A stretch of DNA of 64,000 nt from Trebonia sp963773105 (GCA_963773105.1 CAVZAA010000002.1:1-64000), one strand, 5' to 3'. Counted from the stretch's first letter, positions 35,446-44,531 are shown. The notes: generated by a model not told the origin, from the letters alone. A program made the numbers and translations.

Positions 35446-36036
35446 ATGGCACCAGGCCGCCGGTTCGGTTCGGAAACGTCCGCGACCCGCGGGCAGCTTC
35501 TGGATGCAGCGGCCGTCGTCATGGCGAACGAGGGGTACGCCGCCGTCACCTCGCGCCGGGTGGCGGCCGAGGCCGGCCTCAACCGTGCCCTGGTCCACTA
35601 TTACTTCCGGACGATGGACGACCTGTTCCTGGCGCTGTTCCGGCACCGCTCCGAGCAGGGCCTGGCCGCGCAGGCGAGAGCTCTCAGGTCCGACCAGCCC
35701 CTGTGGGCCCTTTGGGACCTTTACCGCAACACCGAGGGCACCGCGCTGACTATGGAGTTCGTCGCGCTGTCGAACCACCGCAAGGTCGTCAGGGCCGAGA
35801 TCGCCGAGACGGTCGAGCGGTTCCGGGCGCAAGAGCTCACGGTGCTGACGAGTGCGTTCGAGCGGTACGGCGTATCGCCTGACGACATCTCGCCCGAGGT
35901 GGCCGCCACCCTGCTGGCCAGCGTGACCCGCTTCCTGGCGGCCGAGGCCACGCTGGGCATGTCCGACGGGCATACGGAGACGGTTGCCTTCGTCGAGCGG
36001 CTGATCCGTCGTCTCGAGGGTGACCGGCATCCGTGA
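35446..36036 (+). CDS. TetR-family regulator next to the P450
   Basis: A 196-residue TetR regulator. The N-terminal HTH is at residues 10-58: RGQLLDAAAVVMANEGYAAV, TSRRVAAEAGLNRALVHYYF and the typical FRTMDDLFLALF. The C-terminal ligand/dimer domain is helical. The ATG at 35446 is preceded by TACAAT with six bases between. Divergent orientation to the P450 gene makes it the likely local regulator of that gene and perhaps of the SDR downstream on the minus strand. Confidence 0.9.
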   Translation: MAPGRRFGSETSATRGQLLDAAAVVMANEGYAAVTSRRVAAEAGLNRALVHYYFRTMDDLFLALFRHRSEQGLAAQARALRSDQPLWALWDLYRNTEGTALTMEFVALSNHRKVVRAEIAETVERFRAQELTVLTSAFERYGVSPDDISPEVAATLLASVTRFLAAEATLGMSDGHTETVAFVERLIRRLEGDRHP

Positions 36037-36046
36037 CCGAGCCCGG

Positions 36047-36862
36047 CTAGCGCCTGTTCAGCGAGCCCGCGTCGACCGGCAGCACCGTCCCCGTCACGTA
36101 CCGCCCTTCGTCGGACACGAGCCAGGCGATCGCGTTGGAGATGTCGATGGGCTCGACCATCTCGACCGGCAGCGAGTTTGACATCGCGCGGGCGAGCGCC
36201 GGATTGATCTCGAAGAGTGCCTCGATCGACAGGTTGGCCGCCATCGGCGTGCGCACCGCGGTCGGCGCGATGGCGTTGACCCGGATGTTGTGCGGCCCTA
36301 GGTAGTTGGCCCAGCTGCGCATCAGCCCGACCACGCCCGTCTTGGCGGCCGTGTACCCGAGCAGGCCGGTCTCGTTGGTCCCGACCCCGAGCAGGCCTGC
36401 CGTCGAGCTGGTGAGCACGATCGCGCCGCCCCGGTCGGCCTCGATCATGTGCGGGATCACGATCCGCCCGGTGTTCCAGACGCCGGTCAGATTGACCGCG
36501 ATGACGTCGTCCCAGTCCTGGTCGGACGAGTTCGGGCCGCCCACGCCGATGCCCGCGTTGGCCAGCACGATCTGCGGGACGCCGAGTTCGGCCATCCCTT
36601 CCTCGAGGGCTTTGCGCAGACCGTCGACGTCGCGCACGTCGGCCTGCCGGGCGACGATCCGACGGTCGATCGCCTCGACCGCCTTCACGGTCTCCTCCAG
36701 GTCGGCCGGGGTCGACATCGGGTAGGACACCGAGGAAATCTGCGCGCAGATGTCGACCGCGATGATATCGGCGCCTTCCTGGGCGAGCCGAACGGCATGA
36801 CTTCGGCCCTGGCCCCGGGCGGCGCCGGTGATGAAGGCGGTCTGACCATCGAGCTTGCCCAT
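36047..36862 (-). CDS. Mycofactocin-coupled type SDR (NAD-dependent alcohol dehydrogenase)
   Basis: A 271-residue short-chain dehydrogenase from the ATG at 36862 (GGGA six bases upstream). The coenzyme motif is FITGAARGQGRSHAVRLAQE, then GADIIAVDICAQI. The GQGRSHAVRLA…AVDIC combination is the hallmark of the mycofactocin-coupled subfamily, which keeps tightly bound NAD and passes electrons to mycofactocin. Catalytic Ser in LTSSTAG, then YTAAK. It ends with TVLPVDAGSLNRR. No mft biosynthetic genes are here. A putative operator array lies about 80 bp upstream. Confidence 0.88.
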   Translation of the reverse strand: MGKLDGQTAFITGAARGQGRSHAVRLAQEGADIIAVDICAQISSVSYPMSTPADLEETVKAVEAIDRRIVARQADVRDVDGLRKALEEGMAELGVPQIVLANAGIGVGGPNSSDQDWDDVIAVNLTGVWNTGRIVIPHMIEADRGGAIVLTSSTAGLLGVGTNETGLLGYTAAKTGVVGLMRSWANYLGPHNIRVNAIAPTAVRTPMAANLSIEALFEINPALARAMSNSLPVEMVEPIDISNAIAWLVSDEGRYVTGTVLPVDAGSLNRR

Positions 36863-36944
36863 GTGATCTCCCTGCCGAAAGCAATTTAATCGCGATTCTC
36901 CGACGATTGATCGCGATTTCCGAGATGGCCATAAGTAGTGTTTG

Positions 36945-36982
36945 GGCACTAAGTTAGCGGACTAATTAGGCACTAAGTTAGC
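36945..36982. promoter_or_regulatory. Array of CTAA/TTAG palindromes upstream of the SDR, probable operator
   Basis: A 14-bp direct repeat GGCACTAAGTTAGC (36945-36958 and 36969-36982), 24 bp apart, each holding CTAAGTTAG. Between them is the palindrome CTAATTAG (36962-36969). Two ATCGCGATT boxes follow nearer the SDR start. This looks like a multi-site repressor operator. Confidence 0.6.
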
Positions 36983-37092
36983 ATGGGGCTTCCCGATGTC
37001 AAGGCGTCGTCCCGCCCAGCGGTCCGCGCCATGGCTGCCATACTGACCGCTATCACTGTTCACCGGTGCCACCGTAAGAAGGGGCGGACAGC

Positions 37093-37584
37093 ATGACGCT
37101 TCCCTCAGATGCTGAGGACCTCGCGGAGCTTGCGGCGCAGGAGCAGCGCCTTGTCTTCGATGATTTCGATAACGCCACGGCCTGGGACCTCGGCGTCCAG
37201 CTGGTGAAGGCAGCGCGGGAGGCGTCCTTGCCTGTCGTGGTGTCGATCACGCGCGGCGGACAGCGACTGTTCCACGCCGCGCTGGAGGGAACGTCACCGG
37301 ACAACGACGACTGGGTGGAGCGTAAGTCACGCGTGGTCCACCGGTTCGGGCACAGCTCGCTGTACCTAGGAGCCAAGGCCCGGGCGGCGGGATCGACCTT
37401 CGAGGACCGTACCGGGCTCGACCCGGCCAGGTACGCGGCCCACGGCGGGTCGTTCCCTGTGATCGTGCGCCGGGTGGGCGTCGTCGGCTCGGTCACCGTG
37501 TCAGGCCTGCCCCAGCTGGAAGATCACAACTTCGTGGTCAAGCAGCTCACCTTGTTCCTCGCCAACCGCGACGCGACAGCCTGA
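37093..37584 (+). CDS. UPF0303/heme-degrading-domain (HbpS/GlcG-like fold) protein
   Basis: A 163-residue soluble protein. It matches the UPF0303 type: helical N-terminus with FDDFDNATAWDLGVQLVKAA, VVVSITRGGQRLFHAALEGT, WVERKSRVVHRFGHSSLYLG and GGSFPVIVRRVGVVGSVTVS, ending DHNFVVKQL. This is the HbpS/GlcG fold, annotated as heme-degrading or heme-binding in some members, though most have no assayed function. AAGGGGCGG precedes the ATG. Single gene. Confidence 0.8.
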   Translation: MTLPSDAEDLAELAAQEQRLVFDDFDNATAWDLGVQLVKAAREASLPVVVSITRGGQRLFHAALEGTSPDNDDWVERKSRVVHRFGHSSLYLGAKARAAGSTFEDRTGLDPARYAAHGGSFPVIVRRVGVVGSVTVSGLPQLEDHNFVVKQLTLFLANRDATA

Positions 37585-37629
37585 CAAGCTCATCGTCGGA
37601 GACCTGATCAATCCGTCCCGCGGCGTGGC

Positions 37630-37705
37630 GATTCGCAAGCGCCGCTCCTAGCCCGTCGGTCCCGCCAGTGATAAGCACGACCTTGCCATTCAGGTGCAGA
37701 TCCAT
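37630..37705 (-). pseudogene. N-terminal scrap of an SDR gene
   Basis: From an ATG at 37705 with a strong AGGGGAGG site, the minus strand reads MDLHLNGKVVLITGGTDGLG, then AALA: the opening strand and glycine motif of a short-chain dehydrogenase. After about 26 codons similarity to SDRs stops and the frame runs into the antisense of the UPF0303 gene. The rest of the gene has been lost, but its start region still looks fresh. Confidence 0.6.
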
Positions 37706-37743
37706 TGCCTCCCCTTTGTCCGGCGTGACCTGGGTCAGCTGCC

Positions 37744-38526
37744 TCAGAGCTCGCGCACCACGATGTCCAGCGCTGCCGGGGCGTCCGGGCGGGTGCTCTC
37801 GGGTCCCGGCTCGACCACGTAGCCGAGGGCGCGCACCAGGTCGGCGAACTCGTCCGGCTTGCGCGGCTGCTGACCCGATTCCAGCAGCGTCCGGGTGAGC
37901 CGTCCCTTGGTCGCCTTATTGAAGTGCGAGACCACGGAACGGGTAACCGCACCACCGGACTCCCGCTCGTGCAGCACCCGCACGGTAACAGCGTTGCCTC
38001 CAGGTGCCCACAGGGGCGCGTACGCACCCGACCGCAGGTCCACTACCAGCCGGTCGCCGACATGGGCGGCCAGCGGGGCCCGCAGCGCCTTGCGCCAGGC
38101 CGCTGACACCGAGCCGACGGCGGGCAGCTTCACCCCCGCAGAGCAACGATAGTGCGGGATACGGTCACCCGGCCGGAGCACTCCCCACAGGCCCGAGAAG
38201 ATCAGCACGTGATCCGTCGCGACGCCCCGGCGGCGCAGATCGGGCAGGTCGAGTGCGTCGTAAAGCACGCCGGTATACACATCGGCCGCCCCGCCAGCGG
38301 GCCCCGAGAGCAGCTCCCGGTTATGAGCCAGCTCACCGGCCTGGCTCTGGCTCAGACCCAATGCATCCAGCGCGGCCGGTACCCGGGCACGAGCCAGGCG
38401 GACCATCGCCTTCAGCAGTCTGGCCCGCACCGGCGCGAGCTCGGGCAGCGCCAGGGAAGCGAGCTCGACCGGCGGCAACTCAACCGGGAATGCCTTGGCC
38501 TCCGATGGCGGGAGGAAGATAAGCAT
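37744..38526 (-). CDS. yaaA: YaaA/UPF0246 peroxide-stress protein
   Basis: A 260-residue protein from the ATG at 38526: MLIFLPPSEAKAF is the invariant start of the YaaA (DUF328) family. Further family blocks are ELAHNRELLSGPAGGAADVY, LYDALD, DHVLIFSGLWGVLRPGDRIP and VVSHFNKATKGRLTRTLL. YaaA lowers oxidative DNA damage in Escherichia coli by limiting free iron and binds DNA. Extra upstream residues in the same frame are not needed. Single gene. Confidence 0.92.
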   Translation of the reverse strand: MLIFLPPSEAKAFPVELPPVELASLALPELAPVRARLLKAMVRLARARVPAALDALGLSQSQAGELAHNRELLSGPAGGAADVYTGVLYDALDLPDLRRRGVATDHVLIFSGLWGVLRPGDRIPHYRCSAGVKLPAVGSVSAAWRKALRAPLAAHVGDRLVVDLRSGAYAPLWAPGGNAVTVRVLHERESGGAVTRSVVSHFNKATKGRLTRTLLESGQQPRKPDEFADLVRALGYVVEPGPESTRPDAPAALDIVVREL

Positions 38527-38599
38527 CGCGGAACAGTCCCAGGATAGGCCGAAGAAATCGCCACCCACCCTAGCCGGAAACCACCGGCCCGCAGTGCTC

Positions 38600-40024
38600 C
38601 TACACCGGACCGACCCCATCTTCGTGCGCCATCCAGTGCACGAAGCGGTGCAGCGGATACATGGCATCGTGCGGGTTGCCGATGGTGCTCGGCCCCGCCT
38701 CGCCCAGCCGCACGATGCGCTGGGCGCCGCCGCTGGCGAGCAGGTCACGATACTCCGGCATCCGCTCGAACGGGTAGAACCCGACCGTTTGCGTCGCCAC
38801 GTTCACGTACCTCGCGGCATCGTCGAGCGAGTCCACCCGGACCACGTTGGCGGTCTTGTTGATCGGGTGGAAGTCCACCGGTTCGTCCGAGCGGATCACC
38901 AGTCCCCTGCCGTCGGTCTTGCCCCACACCCGGAACTCGTCGTCGAGCATCATCAGCATGTCGATCTGCTCGCGCAGGTCTAGGTCAAGCGGCCTTGTGT
39001 CGCCCGAGGCTGCGGCCCGTTCGACGATGCGCGCGTGCAGCCGCTCGCAGAAACGGTCGGCGTCGTCGAGGTCCGCCTCGACGAAGATGAAACGACTGGC
39101 GACGCAGGCTTCCTGATTGAGGACCATGACGTCGGCGGCGGCGAGATCGGCCGCGTGGTCGAGCGCCTCGTCGGAGGCGGTCGCTTCCCTCCCGACCATC
39201 GAGATCGACGTCTTGGGGTCGAATGAGACCAGCTGAAAGCCGGGACCGAGGTACTTGACCACGTTGTTGATCGCGTCACCGCCGCCCCAGGCCACGATCT
39301 TGTCGAAGTACTGGGGACGGTAGAGCGCGCGCTCCACCCCGTCGTCGCCCCCGCGCCAGTAGACGGCCGACATCGACTTCACGACGGCATGGTCCGGGTC
39401 GATTTCCGCCATGGTCCGCAGGACGGCGACCGTGGTGAAGGGATCGCTCGAGGACATCTTGAACAGGTTGACCGCCTTGACCATCGCTCCCTGGGCGATG
39501 GACTTCACCGCAACGCCCGGTGAGTTGCCGGGCAGCACGTGGATCAGCCGGGGCGCGAAGGCGCGCACGAAGCTCTTGCGTCCGGTGAAATCCTGCTTCG
39601 GCACCCACTCGTCCAGCGCCCTGGGATCGGGAAAGTTCTGCTCGACCACCGTCTGCAGCAGTCGCTTGTCGAGATAGGCCGCCGCGCCCCTGACCTGCTC
39701 TGCCAGCACGGCCCGGGGCAGCACGTGGGTGGATGCCATGCGGTCGATGCATTCCTGCACGAAGAGGTTGCCGGGGTTGCGGATCCGCTCGCCGGTCTCG
39801 ACGAGGAAATCGATGATCTCCGCGAGCGGAATGTTCAGCAGTGGCGGCACCTCCGTTCGCGGATGCACCACCCGGTCCAGGGCGATCCGCGGTGTTGCGA
39901 ACGTGACTCCCAGGTCGCGCGAGCGGTGGACGGCGTCCCGGCCCTCGACCAGTTCGCCCCGCAGAAAGAACGGCGCGGAAACCACCGAGTCCGCGGTCTT
40001 CAGATCGGTGCTGGCCGCGCTCAT
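38600..40024 (-). CDS. LuxC-type acyl-CoA reductase
   Basis: A 474-residue enzyme of the LuxC/acyl-CoA reductase family (aldehyde-dehydrogenase fold). Visible blocks are RLIHVLPGNSPGVAVKSIAQ, MVKAVNLFKMSSSDPFTTVA, DKIVAWGGGDAINNVVKYLG and LNQEACVASRFIFVE, where the Cys is the expected catalytic nucleophile. LuxC reduces an acyl group, delivered as thioester by LuxE, to a fatty aldehyde with NADPH. Its ATG overlaps the stop of the LuxE-like gene by four bases, so the pair is one transcript. There are no luxAB genes, so the product aldehyde or its reverse oxidation serves metabolism. Confidence 0.88.
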   Translation of the reverse strand: MSAASTDLKTADSVVSAPFFLRGELVEGRDAVHRSRDLGVTFATPRIALDRVVHPRTEVPPLLNIPLAEIIDFLVETGERIRNPGNLFVQECIDRMASTHVLPRAVLAEQVRGAAAYLDKRLLQTVVEQNFPDPRALDEWVPKQDFTGRKSFVRAFAPRLIHVLPGNSPGVAVKSIAQGAMVKAVNLFKMSSSDPFTTVAVLRTMAEIDPDHAVVKSMSAVYWRGGDDGVERALYRPQYFDKIVAWGGGDAINNVVKYLGPGFQLVSFDPKTSISMVGREATASDEALDHAADLAAADVMVLNQEACVASRFIFVEADLDDADRFCERLHARIVERAAASGDTRPLDLDLREQIDMLMMLDDEFRVWGKTDGRGLVIRSDEPVDFHPINKTANVVRVDSLDDAARYVNVATQTVGFYPFERMPEYRDLLASGGAQRIVRLGEAGPSTIGNPHDAMYPLHRFVHWMAHEDGVGPV

Positions 40025-41370
40025 GAGAGGCCTCGCACATAGGCATCGACGGTGCCGGCGCAGCCGATCTTGTCGTCGCCCTGGAGGTCGGCGTAGCGGA
40101 CAATGTTGTTCCGGACGGACGGGCCCTTGCAGCCGCAGGCACAGGGACCGAAATCGAGCGAGATCTTGTCGCCGGTGATGATTCCGCCCCAGCGCCCGTC
40201 GAGCGAAAGATCGAAGAACGCAGCCCGGCCTTCGATCTCGCCGGCCTCGTGCGGCAGCAGGGTGCGCCCTTCCTCATCCAGGATGAAAGGCACCAGCCAC
40301 GGCGGAACGTGATAGCGGTTGCCTCGCTGGCACTTGGGCATGCCGGAATTGAGCTCCTGCATGGAGTAGTTCTGGAAGTCCCGGTTGGGCGGGATGTTGA
40401 ATGTCTGGTGGACAAATTCCTGGTAGTCCGGCGGGAGCTGCGCGCGCTTGAGGCCGCCGCCGATGTAGATGCAGTTGTCGGGGTGAAAGTCCTTGGCTGA
40501 ATACCCCATGTCGCGGACGGCCTTCGCCACCTGGTACAGCGCGTTCCACAGGCCGGAGATATAGAGCTTCTCTTCGCGGTACTTGATGAGCGCCTCGGCG
40601 CCCGCGGTCATCGCCTGGTCGAGCGTCGCCTGACGCTCTCTAGAGGTCTGCTCGAAGTCGGCCAGTTCCCCGGGCAGCGCGGTGCCGTCCGCGATCTTCT
40701 TCCGCAGGACGACCATCTTGGTCAGCGAGCCGACAGTGATCGGCGGGATGGGCAGGCGGAAGCGCTCCTTGGAAGGATCACCGAAGGCGTCCTGCTGCGC
40801 CTGGCCGATGACCAGGTTCTTCGGGACGGCGGCAGCGGGAGCGAGACCCATCATCCGCCGGTCACGGGCCGGCTGGACGCCCGAACCCCACGCGAAGACG
40901 CTGACCGTGTCCTTGCGCGACCAGTCCATGTCCTGATCCGACGCGAGCAGCATGGCCGACTTGCCGGTCGTGCCGCTGGAGCAGGAAACATAGTGTCCCT
41001 TGGCCTGAAGCCGGTCGATCCAGTCGTCGATGTCCGCGACGTCCGAGGTCTCGATCGGGCTGATCGGGTAGGGAGACACTGCGCCCAGCCACTTGCCGAG
41101 GCGGCCCCACTGCTCCTCGATGAGGAAGCTTTCCGGGTAGCTCTTGTAGACGCTGTGCGGGAACAGCAGCGGCACCATGTCCTCGCGGCTGCGGATCTCG
41201 GTCGTGCCGGCTTCGCGGGCCCGGTGGCCCAGTAGCTTGATGCGGTCCTTGCGCTCCTGGAACCGCTCGTTAAGCGCCTCCAGTTGCGTCTCACGCAGCT
41301 CGTCATGGGAGTAGTCGAAGCGGTCCTCGGCCGAGACCAACTGCGTCAGCTTTTCGGTTGCCGAGCTCAT
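40021..41370 (-). CDS. LuxE-type acyl-protein synthetase / adenylate-forming ligase
   Basis: A 449-residue adenylate-forming enzyme of the LuxE/phenylacetate-CoA-ligase-like group. The P-loop-like CSSGTTGKSAMLLASD (about residues 130-145) binds ATP. SMQELNSGMPKCQRGNRYHV and the late GGIITGDKISLDFGPCACGC, then GPSVRN, match the family, including the Cys cluster near the end. It should activate a carboxylic acid and hand it to LuxC. It is the first gene of the pair and diverges from a TetR gene across 111 bp that holds a dyad operator. Confidence 0.85.
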   Translation of the reverse strand: MSSATEKLTQLVSAEDRFDYSHDELRETQLEALNERFQERKDRIKLLGHRAREAGTTEIRSREDMVPLLFPHSVYKSYPESFLIEEQWGRLGKWLGAVSPYPISPIETSDVADIDDWIDRLQAKGHYVSCSSGTTGKSAMLLASDQDMDWSRKDTVSVFAWGSGVQPARDRRMMGLAPAAAVPKNLVIGQAQQDAFGDPSKERFRLPIPPITVGSLTKMVVLRKKIADGTALPGELADFEQTSRERQATLDQAMTAGAEALIKYREEKLYISGLWNALYQVAKAVRDMGYSAKDFHPDNCIYIGGGLKRAQLPPDYQEFVHQTFNIPPNRDFQNYSMQELNSGMPKCQRGNRYHVPPWLVPFILDEEGRTLLPHEAGEIEGRAAFFDLSLDGRWGGIITGDKISLDFGPCACGCKGPSVRNNIVRYADLQGDDKIGCAGTVDAYVRGLS

Positions 41371-41409
41371 GGGGCCATCCTTCCGTGGGTGTCGTCGCCG
41401 GACTAGACA

Positions 41410-41432
41410 AATGACACCTTGTGCGTATCATT
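41410..41432. promoter_or_regulatory. Putative TetR operator between divergent luxE-like and tetR genes
   Basis: Imperfect dyad with 8-bp arms AATGACAC (41410-41417) and GTATCATT (41425-41432), one mismatch, 7-bp centre. It lies in the shared promoter region and is the best candidate site for the adjacent TetR protein. Confidence 0.5.
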
Positions 41433-41481
41433 ATGACTGGATCTGGCGACCGCGCAAGAGCGATTTAGGCGGGCTGGCTTA

Positions 41482-42126
41482 ATGAACGCAACCTCCACGA
41501 TGCGCCGCGGGGCCGGGCGGCCGACCACCGAGCAGGCCGAGGCACGCCACGGTGAGCTGCTCGACGCCGCGCTTGACCTGTTCCTTGAGCATGGTTTCGA
41601 GTTGACCACCATCGAGATGATCGCCGCCCGCATCAACATGACCAAGCGCACCGTCTACGCCCGCTATCCCGACAAGGCATCGCTGTTTCGCGGCGCGGTG
41701 CAGCTCGCGGTCGAGCGGCAGATCGTCCCGCAGGACGTGCTTGAGGGCTTCGACCAGGGCGACCTGACCGAGACGCTGGCATCCATCGCCCGGCTGCGCA
41801 TCGGCCAGGTGATGACCCCTAACGGCCTGCGCCTGCAGCGCATCATCAACACGGAAAGCTACCGGTTCCCGGAAATCTTCACCGCTAATTTCGAGCAGAG
41901 CGCCAAGCCGGTGATTGACTTCGTCGCCGGGCTGCTTGACCGTGCCATTGCCGCCGGGCAGATCGCTCCGACTGACTCCGGACTGGCCGCCTCCGCTTTT
42001 ATGAGCATGGTGATCAGCGGCCAAGTGCGCGCGATCGTGAGCGGTCGCCTGCCGACGGAAGAAGAGATGGACAAGAAGATCTATTTCACCGTCCGCCTGC
42101 TGCTCGACGGCCTGCGGCCACGTTAA
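41482..42126 (+). CDS. TetR-family regulator of the LuxC/LuxE-type region
   Basis: A 214-residue TetR regulator. The HTH at residues about 20-65 reads HGELLDAALDLFLEHGFELT, TIEMIAARINMTKRTVYARY and the PDKASLFRGAVQ continuation. The C-terminal domain is of the TetR_C type with FADQ-like IINTESYRFPEIFTANFEQS. It diverges from the LuxE-like gene and precedes an SDR by five bases, so it probably controls both directions. Confidence 0.9.
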   Translation: MNATSTMRRGAGRPTTEQAEARHGELLDAALDLFLEHGFELTTIEMIAARINMTKRTVYARYPDKASLFRGAVQLAVERQIVPQDVLEGFDQGDLTETLASIARLRIGQVMTPNGLRLQRIINTESYRFPEIFTANFEQSAKPVIDFVAGLLDRAIAAGQIAPTDSGLAASAFMSMVISGQVRAIVSGRLPTEEEMDKKIYFTVRLLLDGLRPR

Positions 42127-42131
42127 GAGAC

Positions 42132-43025
42132 ATGGAGAAAAAGGCCTTGGAACTCGATGCGAACCAGCCCGTTGCGGTCGTCACGGGAGCCAGCTCGGGG
42201 ATCGGGAAGTCGACCGCGGGCAAGCTCGCCGCACTCGGCTGGCGGGTGATCGGCGTCGGCCGCGACCCGCGGCGCAGTGCCGCCGCCGAACCCGAGCTCG
42301 TCGCGGCCGCGCGGGCCGGCGGCGGCAGTTTCACCATGCTCCGCGGCGACTTCACCCTGATGGCGGAGGTCAAGCGCGTGGCCGACGAGATCGCGGGCCG
42401 TGTCCCCCGCCTCGATGTCCTGATCAACAACGCGGGCGGCGTGCGGGACCGGCAGATCATCACCACCGAAGGCACCGAGGCAACCTTCGCCGCCAACCAC
42501 CTCGCCCCCTTCCTGCTCACGCGGGAGCTGATGCCGCTGCTCAAGCTGAGCGCCGCCGGTCAGCCGCCCGGCACGACGAGGGTGATCTCCGTGTCATCGA
42601 GCGCCCACCGGGTGGTCGAGCAGCTCGACTGGGACGACCTGCAGGGCTTCAACCAGTCCCATCCAACCCTCGCCTACTGCCGGGCGAAGCTCGCCAACAT
42701 TCTCTTCACGCGCGAACTGGCACGGCGCGCGGCTCCTGACGGAATCACCGCCCAGGTCATGCATCCCGGCGTGGTCGCCAGCAACTTCGCCTCGCACGGG
42801 GACGCGGCGATGCAGACCCACATGGCCGCGGCCGACACCGTCTCACCCGACGAGCCGGCCGAGACGCTGGCCTGGCTGGCCACCGAGCCAGAAGGCGGAC
42901 GCGACGGCGGGCGCTACTTCTACCGGCAGGCGGAAGAAACGCCGGCCGAAGCCGCACAAGACCAAGCCGCCGCCGCCCGCCTGTGGACGGAAACCGAGGC
43001 CCTGCTGAGCAAGCTCGGCTTCTAG
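42132..43025 (+). CDS. Short-chain dehydrogenase/reductase (retinol-dehydrogenase-like)
   Basis: A 297-residue SDR. Cofactor motif VVTGASSGIGKSTAGKLAAL, LDVLINNAGGV, catalytic Ser in VISVSSSAHRV, and Tyr-Lys in LAYCRAKLANILFTRELARR. This layout and the PGVVASNF segment resemble the retinol dehydrogenase/WW-domain oxidoreductase-like branch, acting on lipophilic alcohols or aldehydes. It follows the TetR gene by five bases, so it is co-transcribed. The acyl-reducing pair on the other side suggests a shared alcohol/aldehyde/acid pathway. Confidence 0.88.
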   Translation: MEKKALELDANQPVAVVTGASSGIGKSTAGKLAALGWRVIGVGRDPRRSAAAEPELVAAARAGGGSFTMLRGDFTLMAEVKRVADEIAGRVPRLDVLINNAGGVRDRQIITTEGTEATFAANHLAPFLLTRELMPLLKLSAAGQPPGTTRVISVSSSAHRVVEQLDWDDLQGFNQSHPTLAYCRAKLANILFTRELARRAAPDGITAQVMHPGVVASNFASHGDAAMQTHMAAADTVSPDEPAETLAWLATEPEGGRDGGRYFYRQAEETPAEAAQDQAAAARLWTETEALLSKLGF

Positions 43026-43139
43026 CCCGGTTGGCCGTTGACGGTCGCGGCCGGGAGGCGTAGTTTGGTGGTACTCCAGTGTCACTTATGGAACTGGAGG
43101 TTCAGACAGAGCAGTCACGGTGGATCGGTGGGAGAAGGC

Positions 43140-44435
43140 ATGACCCAGGAATTCGTTGTCTCAGGTGACAGTCACGTAATTGAGCCGATGGACCTGTTCA
43201 CCGAACGGCTACCGAAGAACCTGCGGGACAAGGCGCTCACGCAGACCGAGTTCGAGCTCGAGGAGCCGTTGACGCCGGGCGGGCACACGGTGTTCCGTAC
43301 GGTGCACGCACCCGGCTACGAAGGCTGGACGGTGTCGCGGTACCGGCAGAACACCGGTCCGACGCCGGACTGGTATCCCGACCAGATCCTGCGGGACATG
43401 GACCGCGACGGCGTGGACGCTACGGTGCTGTTCTCGAACTTTGCGCTGTTCGCGACCTATACCGACGATCACGAGGTGGCCCTGGCCCACGCTCGCGTCT
43501 ACAACGACTGGGTGGCGGAGACGTACCTGCCGTACGCGGACCGGATGCGCCCGATGGCCGCGATCCCGACCACCGACATCGGGGACGCGGTCAAGGAGGT
43601 CGAGCGGTGCGTGCGGCTGGGCCTGCGCGGCCTGTTCCTGCCCGAGCACCCGCAGCCGCTGCCGTACCACGCGGACGAGTACGAGCCGCTGTGGGCTTGC
43701 GCGGAGGCCAACGGCCTGCCGATCTTCTTCCACCTCGCGGCCGGCGGTGCGAACACCAAGACGGGGAACTCGATCACCGGCGACGCGGTCAAGGGCATAC
43801 TCACCGCGATGGCGATGGGCAAGAACAAGGAGCTGACCAACGCCACCCTGGCCGCCCGCACGATGGGCGGCGGCAACTCGAGCGGCGCGGTGCCGATGCG
43901 GATCATCTCCGAGCTGATCGCCTCCGGTGCCTGCGACCGGCACCCGAACCTGATGTGGAACGTGATCGAGTACAACGCCGGCTGGCTGGCCCACTTCATG
44001 TCCATGATGGACAAGGGCTGGCGCACCGGGACCGGGCAGGACCCAGAGTGGTGGATGGGATTCCTCCAGGAAGGCAAGCCCTGGGCGGAGCAGGACCTGT
44101 TCGGTCAGCTGTTCCTGATCAACGAGCGCTGGCCCTATGACCTCAAGCCAAGCGAATACGTCAAGCGCAACATCCGCGTCCAGTTCGCCGACGATCGGAT
44201 GGCCGTGCAAGCCCGCCACATCACCGGCGTGGACACCATCTACTGGGGCAACGACTACCCGCACGCCGAAGGCACCTTCCTCGGCAGCCAGGCCGTCATC
44301 TCCGAGCAGATGTTCGATGTGCCAGCGGAGGACCGCGCCAAGATGCTCGGCGGCACCCTCGCCAAGATCGTCGGCTTCGACGCGTCGAAGAAGTTCGCCC
44401 CGGTCGCGCCGACCGGCGAGGTGCTCTCCGTCTGA
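43140..44435 (+). CDS. Amidohydrolase_2-family metal-dependent hydrolase/decarboxylase
   Basis: A 431-residue TIM-barrel enzyme, ATG at 43140 after GGAGAAGG. The N-terminal metal motif is SGDSHVIEPMD (D-x-H variant). PIFFHLAAGG carries the metal-binding His and TIYWGNDYPHAEGTF the catalytic Asp region. Family members hydrolyse or decarboxylate aromatic and cyclic acids; in actinobacteria similar genes sit in steroid and lipid catabolic clusters. Probably downstream of the SDR in one transcript, with a 114-bp gap. Confidence 0.88.
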   Translation: MTQEFVVSGDSHVIEPMDLFTERLPKNLRDKALTQTEFELEEPLTPGGHTVFRTVHAPGYEGWTVSRYRQNTGPTPDWYPDQILRDMDRDGVDATVLFSNFALFATYTDDHEVALAHARVYNDWVAETYLPYADRMRPMAAIPTTDIGDAVKEVERCVRLGLRGLFLPEHPQPLPYHADEYEPLWACAEANGLPIFFHLAAGGANTKTGNSITGDAVKGILTAMAMGKNKELTNATLAARTMGGGNSSGAVPMRIISELIASGACDRHPNLMWNVIEYNAGWLAHFMSMMDKGWRTGTGQDPEWWMGFLQEGKPWAEQDLFGQLFLINERWPYDLKPSEYVKRNIRVQFADDRMAVQARHITGVDTIYWGNDYPHAEGTFLGSQAVISEQMFDVPAEDRAKMLGGTLAKIVGFDASKKFAPVAPTGEVLSV

Positions 44436-44531
44436 ATGACGGGGAAGGCCCAAAGAGACGAGTGATCGAGGCAGGCGTCGCCGACGTGCCGACGCGCCGG
44501 CCTCGATCCCGCCAACGATCAGGACACCGCC

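Noticed and set aside
29773..41370. Bioluminescence operon (luciferase-like enzyme plus LuxC/LuxE-type genes)
   Set aside because: The luciferase-like proteins are F420-type single genes 8-30 kb away, not LuxA/LuxB; only the reductase pair resembles lux.
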